Source: Craterostigma plantagineum (taxonomy: Eukaryota > Streptophyta > Magnoliopsida > Lamiales > Linderniaceae). From it: a stretch of 64,000 bases of DNA. The stretch spans positions 22,794,501 through 22,858,500 of the forward strand of contig JAPQWV010000002.1 in assembly GCA_027422505.1 (NCBI GenBank), read 5' to 3'. Of this stretch, positions 57,149 through 64,000 are shown in pieces. The translations under genes and the position numbers were made by a program. The stretch's first letter is position 1; every line of letters starts with the position of its first letter. Under the pieces are notes generated by a model. It had not been told where the DNA came from, did no database searches, and worked only from the letters and a program-made list of their open reading frames with translations.

Positions 57149-59902
57149 ACTTGGAGAGTGTTCCGGAGGATTCCACGGGCGACGGGATAAATTACAGTGA
57201 GCATCTCCGCGAAGGAGGACGATTTCCGACCGACGTGGAAGCCATTAACTGGGCGAAAGGCGTCGCTATTGCTCTTGGTTTCGAGGTGATTATTTCGTCG
57301 CATAAGAAATGCGGTACAAAAAAATTGATTAGATGTTCTCGCGGAGAACGTTATAGAGGCAAGGAGGATAAATTGGAGAGGCTATCGAAGTCTAACAAGT
57401 GCAGGTGTCCGTTTGTAGTCATAGCCCAGCAGGATCTAGCTACTAGGGAATGGTACATTCGTACGGGTGCACCTGAAAATTCCATACACAATCACCCTCT
57501 GATACAGTATCCCGAGGGACACCGCCAGACGAGTGGGTTAAGTAGCCAGGCAAAGAAGGTCGTAGAGAAAATGACTACTGCGCAAGCGAAACCAGCACAT
57601 ATCCTCTCAGCGATGAGGGCTCGACATGCAGAAGATAATGCGACGATCCGACATATATATAATTACAGAGATCGTTTGAAGAAGCAAAATTCTGAGGGGA
57701 GAGACGTGGTGAGCCAGTTGATGCACCAGGCGACAGAGTCCGGATATTTTGTTGAAGCGCTGAGAGACGAGGAGACTAATGTGCTGACACATGTCTTTCT
57801 CGCACACCCGGAGTCACTCGCACTGCTGAGGACGTAAACTTATTTTATTGGTATTGACTCGACGTACAAGACCAATAGACATAAGATGCCTCTAGTTGAG
57901 ATTATAGGGATGACTCCCTGTAATCACAACTTTCTGTGTGGGTTTACCGTCATGGAGGACGAGACGGAGAGAAGTTATTGGTGGATGTTGAATTCTCTTC
58001 GGAATATTCAGGGTCCAGGTGTCCACCCTTCGGCGATTGTGACTGATCGTGAGTTGGGCCTTCTTCGACCGGTACATATGGTATTTCCGCATTCTCACCA
58101 TCTGTTGGGCACCTGGCATATTTATAAAGATGTGGAGAATAAAATTTATTGGTTGGGGGGAAGAGCAAAAAGACCGCAGCTCACTTCACGCACAAGTCAT
58201 GGAAAGCAGTCGTGGAAGCTACGACGGTCGACGAATACGAGAAGGAAGTGAATGACATGCGTCTGCGTTGGCTACCCGACTCAGAATTCGTTAAGTATGT
58301 TGAGCAGACGTGGTTGGTGCATAAGGAGAAGTTCGCCAGAGCTTGGACGAACCATGTGCTTCATTTCGGGAACACCACTACATGTCGTGTGGAGAGTGCT
58401 CACAGCGAGCTGAAAGGATGGCTGAATTCGGCCACTGGATCTCTAGACACCGTATGGGTGAAGGTGCACGAGCAGATTCAGAACCAGTTGAATCGCATCA
58501 GAAAGGTAAATTAATTATTATTACGTGTAAAACGAAATCCTTATCTAATAATTTGTTGTATTGACATGCAGACACTGGAGGAGTCCCGGTCGAAACGACC
58601 TATTTGGTTGTCAGGATTTCCATTCCTAACATTATTATACAGTGTTTCACACCATGCAATATTAATTATGGGAAATGAGCTGCGGCGGGCCAAAGAGTTG
58701 TCGAATGAGGTTTACTCCAGGTGCGGATGTTATGTACGACGGACGCACCAACTACCATGTGCTTGCGAGCTTCAGCAATGCGTGGACAACAACTATCCAG
58801 TTTCGGTAGATTGCATGCACGACTTCTGGAGGACACTCACAATCGGTGAGGGAGTAATTCCCGATATTTGTGATCAAGATCGCTTATACGATCTCGTGCG
58901 TGAGGCAGAAGGTCGCGATCCCGCCGTTATGCGTGAACTCCATCGAGTAGTTCACGAACATCTCTATCCCGAGGCCCAAGAGTGGAATGAGCCTGTTGTT
59001 AAGACATCTGTAAAAGGTTGGCCAAAGAAAAGAGACTCGACGAAACGTGATCGAAGTGCTTGGGAGTACGCAATCCCAAGGGGGGGACGCAGCGGAGGGC
59101 GCAGCAGTACCAGTCGTAGCAGCCAGGGTCGTAGCAGTCATGGCCGTACGTCATCTTCGTCTGTGAAGCGATCTCGTACTTCTACTACGGAGACAGGTAC
59201 TACTATCTTTCGCTCCTAAAATTCATACGATGTTTAATCCACCTCTAATCTGGTAAAATGCTTTGTACAGGTGAATCCAACTTCTTCCACAACCGCTTGC
59301 AGTATCACGTAACATCAGTCATCCAACCCTATATAGCTAGTTATAAGGATGTGGTTGCTGACGGCAACTGCGGATTTCGCGCTATCGCCTCTCATATTTA
59401 CAATGACGAGGACGAATGGGTTACCGTAAGGAATAACGTCGCGAACGAAATCGAGGCCCATTGGGATCGTTACTCGGCATTGTACTACGGCGATTCATTG
59501 GATCTGCAGTTGGATCGTATACGCTGGGACGGGGGGCCTTGCTTGGCAAACCACTGGATGTTGACACCGTGCAATTTGTGGGCTGTGGCGACAATTTGGA
59601 ACGCTGTAGTTATCCTCTACGGGTACGGCAATGGATCGACCATCAACATGCATTCTACAATGATACTGCCACTGCGTGCCGTTCGGACTGCTGATCGACC
59701 GAATCGAACTATCGTCATAGCGCACCTTGGAGACGAGTACCAACATTATATTAGACTGAATTTATGTCCAGACTTTCTTATGCCCGCCTTGCATCCGTAT
59801 TGGTTCACGTATCGTGATCGTCGACTTGCTGGTTGGGAACTTAGATATCAGAACAGATTCGAACACTGGGTGACCCTCATGCGCGAGAATGGTCTATTGT
59901 AA
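57149..59902 (+). pseudogene. FAR1-like MULE transposase with SWIM finger and OTU protease
   Basis: The first recognised exon begins at a splice acceptor (TTTTTTTTTCAG) at 57148, so an upstream exon is missing from my model. A FAR1-type zinc-binding region is followed by HPLIQYPEGHRQ and the DDE core: IGIDSTYKTNRHKMPLVEII (D), SAIVTDREL (D), and TCRVESAHSELKGWL (E). An intron at 58506-58571 joins RIRK to TLEESRSKR. The SWIM finger CGCYVRRTHQLPCACEL and WPKKRDSTKRDRSAWEY follow. A second intron (59197-59270) joins in frame to an OTU domain: VVADGNCGFRAIASHI (catalytic Asp and Cys) and GDEYQHYIRL (catalytic His). One TAA at 57835-57837 and a one-base frameshift in a G-run at about 58155-58160 break the transposase half. 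The OTU half is intact. Confidence 0.88.
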
Positions 59903-60394
59903 TTATTAATATTATTTTATAATATTATTATCTATTTTGATGTTATTAAATTGTATTATTAATATAATTTGGCAATGTTATTATTTTTTTATGTTATTAT
60001 TTCATATTATTAATATTATTTTAATATGTTATTATTTTTTATGTTATTATTTTATATTATTATTGTTAGTATTTTGTATTACTAATAATATTTTATAATA
60101 TAATTATGATGTTATTAAATAATATTATTAATATTATTTTAATATGTTATTATTTTGTAATTAATATTATTTTAAATATGTAATTATTTTTTATGTTATT
60201 ATTTTATATTATTAATGTTATTATTTTGTATTTCTAATAATATTTTATAATATTAATATTTGTTATTATGTTATTAAATAATATTATTAATATTATTTTA
60301 ATATGTTATTATTTTTTTTATGTTATTATTTTATATTATTATTGTTATTATTATTTATGTTACTTTTATTTATTTCATATAATATAAATAAAAC
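59903..60394. repeat. AT-rich degenerate (TTAT)n block between convergent MULE genes
   Basis: Nearly pure A/T sequence made of TATTATT and TTTTATAATATT words. It separates the 3' ends of the two MULE genes and may provide their polyadenylation signals. Confidence 0.7.
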
Positions 60395-60594
60395 CGTACT
60401 CAAACGATACATAAACGAAATATAAAATAAAATAGTACTCGTCCGATACATAAACGAAAGATAAAATAAAATAGTACTTGTCCAATACATAAACGAAATA
60501 TAAAATAAAATAGTACTCGTCCGATACATAAACGAAAGATAAAATAAAATAGTACTTGTCCAATACATAAACGAAAGATAAAATAAAATAGTAC
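60395..60594. repeat. 39-bp tandem repeat, about five copies
   Basis: AGTACT recurs at about 60433, 60472, 60512, 60551 and 60590, a 39-base period. Each unit contains CGATACATAAACGAAA (or CAATACATAAACGAAA) and ATAAAATAAAAT. The period is 13 codons, so all frames stay open and give artefactual repetitive ORFs. The PMD gene stops right at its edge. Confidence 0.88.
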
Positions 60595-62547
60595 TCAAGG
60601 GGCATTACGCCATCGGTCGTTCAGGTCGTCCAGCCTGTCTCTGTAGTTCTCCGTCTGCTCGACGTCGTGGAGCTGCAGCGCCGCTAGCACATCGGTAGTC
60701 AAGGTATACATCGAGTTGTACCACTGTACACAGAATTGATACTTATAAAAAGTGAGTAAACATAATAATATCTGTAATCCAATTCATCGGCGAAATTACG
60801 TATGTAATCGGCGTGGCTGCGAGGGGGTATGCCGCCCGATGAGGATCCCGACTCCGACGAAAACAGACGAGGATGAGAATGTCGCTCATACCAGTCCATG
60901 TACCCTGCGACGGCCTCACTAAGGTACTCTGCGGCCGACCGGCTGACGTACTGGAGGTTGAGGATGTACGCGTACGGGAACTGACGCCAAGCATGCTCTG
61001 CCGCATCCGCAGAATAATGCACCCTATAGAACGCCGGGTCTGCTGGCATGACCGCCTTATGAGGCAGACTCATCGGCGGCGGTATGACCTGCATGTACCC
61101 CAGCTGACGCAACACCCTCGAGGGTGCGTAGGGCTCCACGATGTCGCGATATCTAACCCAGCCCACGAAAAGAGTTCTCATATGCTGCGTCGCTGGATCG
61201 GGACCGTACGGCAACCAAGCAACCTGATAACATTTCGCGAATTTTATATCATCGAGTCGTGAATATAGAATATAATTTGTTAACATACCGAGCTCGCAGT
61301 CATCATGTCTAGCTGACGGCGGATCTCAATCAAACGGTGGCCCGTCCGCTCGTACTGAGATACGGACCACATGCGTGATCGTGGCTCGCCAGGCTCCACA
61401 TGATGGGGTAGACGGTGTGGGCGAAAGCATGGGAAGTACTCGTATATCCACGCCTGTAGTAACGACAGGCACCCAGCTAAACCCCTTGAACCCGCTCGGC
61501 TTGCGAGGCCAAGCTGGCGATAGAGGTAAGCAAGAGCGGCTGAACCCCACGAGTAATGACTGGCAGATGGCAGCGAGCGGTAGAACTCGTGCATGATGTC
61601 GGGCTTCACCCGGTTTCCGCTCTTGTCGACGAACAGCGTCGACCCCAATAGAATCCACAGCCACAAGCGATGGCCTGGAACCCCGCCGGCCGACCTTCCC
61701 GCATCCTCTGCATCACGTCTTTCGACGCGACCGCACCGCCTCTCCAACAACCCCTCAGTACGTCTGCGGAGACGCCCATAATCTCCCTCGCGTCGATCTG
61801 CTGGTCGCCGGCGTCCGGGGTGCCCGAAACCATCGTCCCGTCAATCGGGATACGCAGGATCTGCTCGACGTCGTGGAGCATGATCGTCATCTCCCCCCAC
61901 GGCATGTGGAATGTGTTCGTGTCGAGGTGCCAGCGCTCCACAAAAGTGCTCAGAAGAGGCTGGTCCAAGTGACCCAGCATGGCATCTGTGAGGTGCGTAA
62001 GCCCCGTGCCATCGAGCTCCCTCTGCGTCTCCGGCGGAAATTGGCCGTACCACGTCTTAAGCGACCGAAGATACAAGGTACGCTGTTCGCACTTCAGCAG
62101 CGGCCTCTCCTCCTCACCCGCCCAGATGCGGGGCGCGATGTGCTCCAAGTAACTAGGGATCACCTCGCCATCATGTGGACCACCTGGCTGTGGCCCCTGC
62201 ACCCTCCAGAAATCGTCATCTACGACCCTGGAGCGCTTGCTCCCTATTTTATTTTTTACGAATAACCACTCCAAAATTTATTTTTTTTACGTATATTAAG
62301 ATACGACATAGCAAGTCAGTTTATAATGGAGAAGGTAATTAACTGAGGAGATCGGTATCGCATCGTCGTCGGATGACTCAAACGATGCCGCATCGTAGGG
62401 CACTGCCTCCTCATCCGCATGCGGATCGTAATCCGCATATACGGAATGAGAATCACCCGCTCGCTGCCGCCTCTCCGCGTCCGGTTCCCTACGAACGGAT
62501 GCATCAACGCCGCGCGCCCTCGTATGACGCTCTCCAGATCCCTCCAA
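60595..62547 (-). pseudogene. PMD-family gene carried by the MULE
   Basis: Plant mobile domain protein, convergent with the transposase. An acidic N-terminal exon (ADEEAVPYDAASFESSDDD) lies within about 62330-62547; its start codon is not certain. The main domain follows from about 62245: CEQRTLYLRSLKTWYGQFPP, STFVERWHLDTNTFHMPWGE and MTIMLHDVEQILRIPIDGT. A frameshift between about 61640 and 61745 leads into ILLGSTLFVDKSGNRV and HYSWGSAALAYLYRQLGLAS. A clean intron (61288-61224) joins MMTASS to VAWLPYGPDPATQHMRTLFV. A last exon (60723-60595; WYNSMYTLTTDVLAALQLHD) ends NDRWRNAP and TGA. PMD proteins are thought to act in gene silencing or chromatin when host-encoded; the role in transposons is unknown. 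Confidence 0.82.
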
Positions 62548-62614
62548 CGGGGATCTGCTGCTCCCTCCGACTAGGGACTTCCCACCCTTCGCCTGTCATG
62601 ATCCGAAAAAATTA

Positions 62615-62862
62615 CGACCGAAATCGAATTTCGGCCGTACCATGATCCGACCGAAATCCGAATCGGTTGCCGCGGATCAGACCGAAATCGGATTTCGGTC
62701 GAGACAGCTCCGACCGAACGCCGATTTCGGTCCGGCAAGATACGACCGAAAATCGATTTCGGTCGTGCTCTGCCGTGACCGAAATCTGGTTTCGGTCGGC
62801 CATGTCCTGACCGAAATCATGTTTCGGTCATGATTTGGCCGGCCGAAATCGACGTTCGGCCG
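62615..62862. repeat. Right subterminal array of phased palindromes
   Basis: Eight palindromes with the core CGACCGAAATCG / CGATTTCGGTCG start at 62615, 62648, 62679, 62711, 62744, 62776, 62808 and 62840, a period of 32-33 bases. Each is about 22-23 bp, with dissimilar spacers of about 10 bp. They mirror the left array at 56877-57128. Confidence 0.9.
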
Positions 62863-62914
62863 TGCCGTTTTTCGCCTGATTTCGCGTCCGATCGACCTTT
62901 TTTCGACCTATTTC

Positions 62915-63231
62915 GACCCGTTTTCGACAATCTATCTACGTACGAATGAATTTTACGACAATTTTCTTACCAATTGTGACAGCACCCCCTTTCCCTTTCC
63001 CTTTCCTTGTCGTCGATCCATTGCGATTTGCAAAATTCTCTGTTTTTTTGTCTGATTTGGTTGGGTCATTTGAAAAATGTTGCGTAGGAAAGGATTTTAA
63101 ATAAGAATTCTTACTTTTTATTATATTTTACCTTTTTAAATTAATATAAATAACATAGGGGCAAAAACGTCTTTTTTCAGTCCTTTAGGGGGGCGGTAAC
63201 AAGTAAAAAGGGACGGTAAATAGTAACTCCC
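62915..63231. repeat. MULE right terminal inverted repeat
   Basis: Reading inward it starts GGGAGTTACTATTTACCGTC and pairs with the left repeat at 56584-56870. Confidence 0.85.
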
Positions 63232-63239
63232 ATAATTAA

Positions 63240-64000
63240 TAAATACTAATAGAATTGATCTTGGAGTTCATCGTAGTAATTCCTTAATTACAATGTTCAA
63301 TTTATTTTAAAGAACAATAAGGCTGGACTGAATCAGATATCTTCCCTTGCCTACACTAACTAATAATAAAAGGTTGCCTGCCTCGTTGCGTTATACTGTT
63401 TTAGCATTATGGAAAAGAGAGAACTTTCCATAAAGTTTCGTAATATACTACTACAGTGTTATTGTGCAATGATGAATAGGCTCGCGAGATGATTAGGGCA
63501 TGTGAAGAAAGCATCTTTATCTGAAAGTTAATAAAAAGCGATCACACATATAAAGAAAAGGAGCATGTGATCATATCTAAATACACCCAATATTGCATGT
63601 GCTACGTATATACGAATTTGATTATAATCATAGCGCTTAGTGAGCTTTGCCCTTTTCAACTGACACGTGTATCTCAAACTTCCATAAAGATAACAAACAT
63701 TAGGTAGGACATATACGAGCATTGATGGATGTTTCTATTTATGGGAGGAGAGGAGTAATGTGTATGACAGATAAAAAGATAGTAATAGGAAGACTCTCTA
63801 AATGCATGGACGAGGCTCAGTGTTGGTGATTTTAGTTCAAGTTCTTTTTCTTCCTCGTATGAAATTTGAAAGTAGTGTTATCGACTTGGGCTGTAAATTA
63901 ATTTGAATCGGGCCATGATCCTCAGCGGGCTTTCCTTCGGGCCTCATTTTGGCGATAATGGGATTTGAATTGATAGAGTTTAAGAAACTGTTGACTTAGT
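63240..64000. other. Intergenic DNA
   Basis: No gene, tRNA or clear repeat is visible on either strand up to the window edge. Confidence 0.5.

Larger units (their letters stand above)
56584..63231 (+). mobile_element. Complete Mutator-like element with transposase-OTU and PMD genes
   Basis: The 8-bp duplication ATAATTAA lies at 56576-56583 and 63232-63239 (a ninth base differs). Terminal inverted repeats are imperfect and about 300 bp long. For example, CCCCCTAAAGG and CTGAAAAAAGACG occur near both ends, as do CCAAATCAGA and GTAA..AAATT.TCGTAAA further in. Inside each repeat is an array of palindromes at a period of about 32 bp. A FAR1-like transposase/OTU gene runs on the plus strand and a PMD-family gene runs towards it on the minus strand. 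An AT-rich spacer and a 39-bp tandem repeat separate their 3' ends. The transposase has a stop and a frameshift, so this copy is probably not autonomous. Confidence 0.92.

Noticed and set aside
60326..60598. Repetitive Tyr/Phe-rich frames on the minus strand
   Set aside because: They are produced by a 39-bp tandem repeat whose period is a multiple of three. They lack any domain.

Overview
This is nuclear DNA of a flowering plant. The evidence is spliced host-type genes with GT-AG introns, AT-rich intergenic DNA, microsatellites, and a dense set of nested plant-type transposable elements. I cannot name the species; a eudicot is likely but not proven. Most of the window is transposon. Only three host-type loci are visible: a single-exon gene for an AT-hook-bearing plant protein (15744-16610, probably the DUF7950 family), a decayed amino-acid transporter of the LHT type (18817-21690, minus), and an intact three-exon ankyrin-repeat gene (51631-55311, minus).

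Layout, left part. Positions 1-486 (minus) hold a broken plant-mobile-domain (PMD) gene. A solo Gypsy LTR (2950-6562, target duplication CTCCG) has a small CACTA element (3310-4567) inserted in it. A foldback MITE with a perfect 9-bp duplication lies at 6857-7177, and a second copy of its family at about 15089-15453. Between them, 7495-14389 is a CACTA element whose interior carries an LTR-less Athila-type gag-pol.

Middle part. A hAT MITE (21136-21505) interrupts the transporter pseudogene, followed by a minus-strand solo LTR (21848-22385). An old, broken Copia element (22429-27375) comes next, then three hAT-type foldback elements (27658-29611). From 29797 to 49751 runs a 20-kb Tat-clade Gypsy element with two RNase H domains, an integrase and a spliced antisense ORF. 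A chromovirus of the Tekay/Del type (39892-48653) is nested near the 5' end of that antisense ORF. It has almost identical 2.65-kb LTRs but a gutted interior.

Right part. Small foldback elements precede the ankyrin gene, whose first intron holds a hAT element (53680-54261). The most interesting unit is a complete Mutator-like element (MULE) at 56584-63231 with an 8-bp duplication (ATAATTAA) and imperfect terminal inverted repeats of about 300 bp. It carries a FAR1-like transposase joined by splicing to a SWIM finger and an OTU-type cysteine protease. A convergent PMD-family gene lies on the opposite strand. Just inside each terminal repeat is an array of about eight short palindromes (core ACCGAAATC/GATTTCGGT) spaced at about 32-33 bp, three helical turns. 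The arrays look like a phased binding platform for the transposase or another dimeric protein. This combination is my main candidate for an undescribed system.

The target duplications give relative ages. The Tat element is older (LTRs about 3.5% different by eye) and the nested chromovirus is very young (about eight differences in 2.65 kb), though it cannot encode its own proteins.
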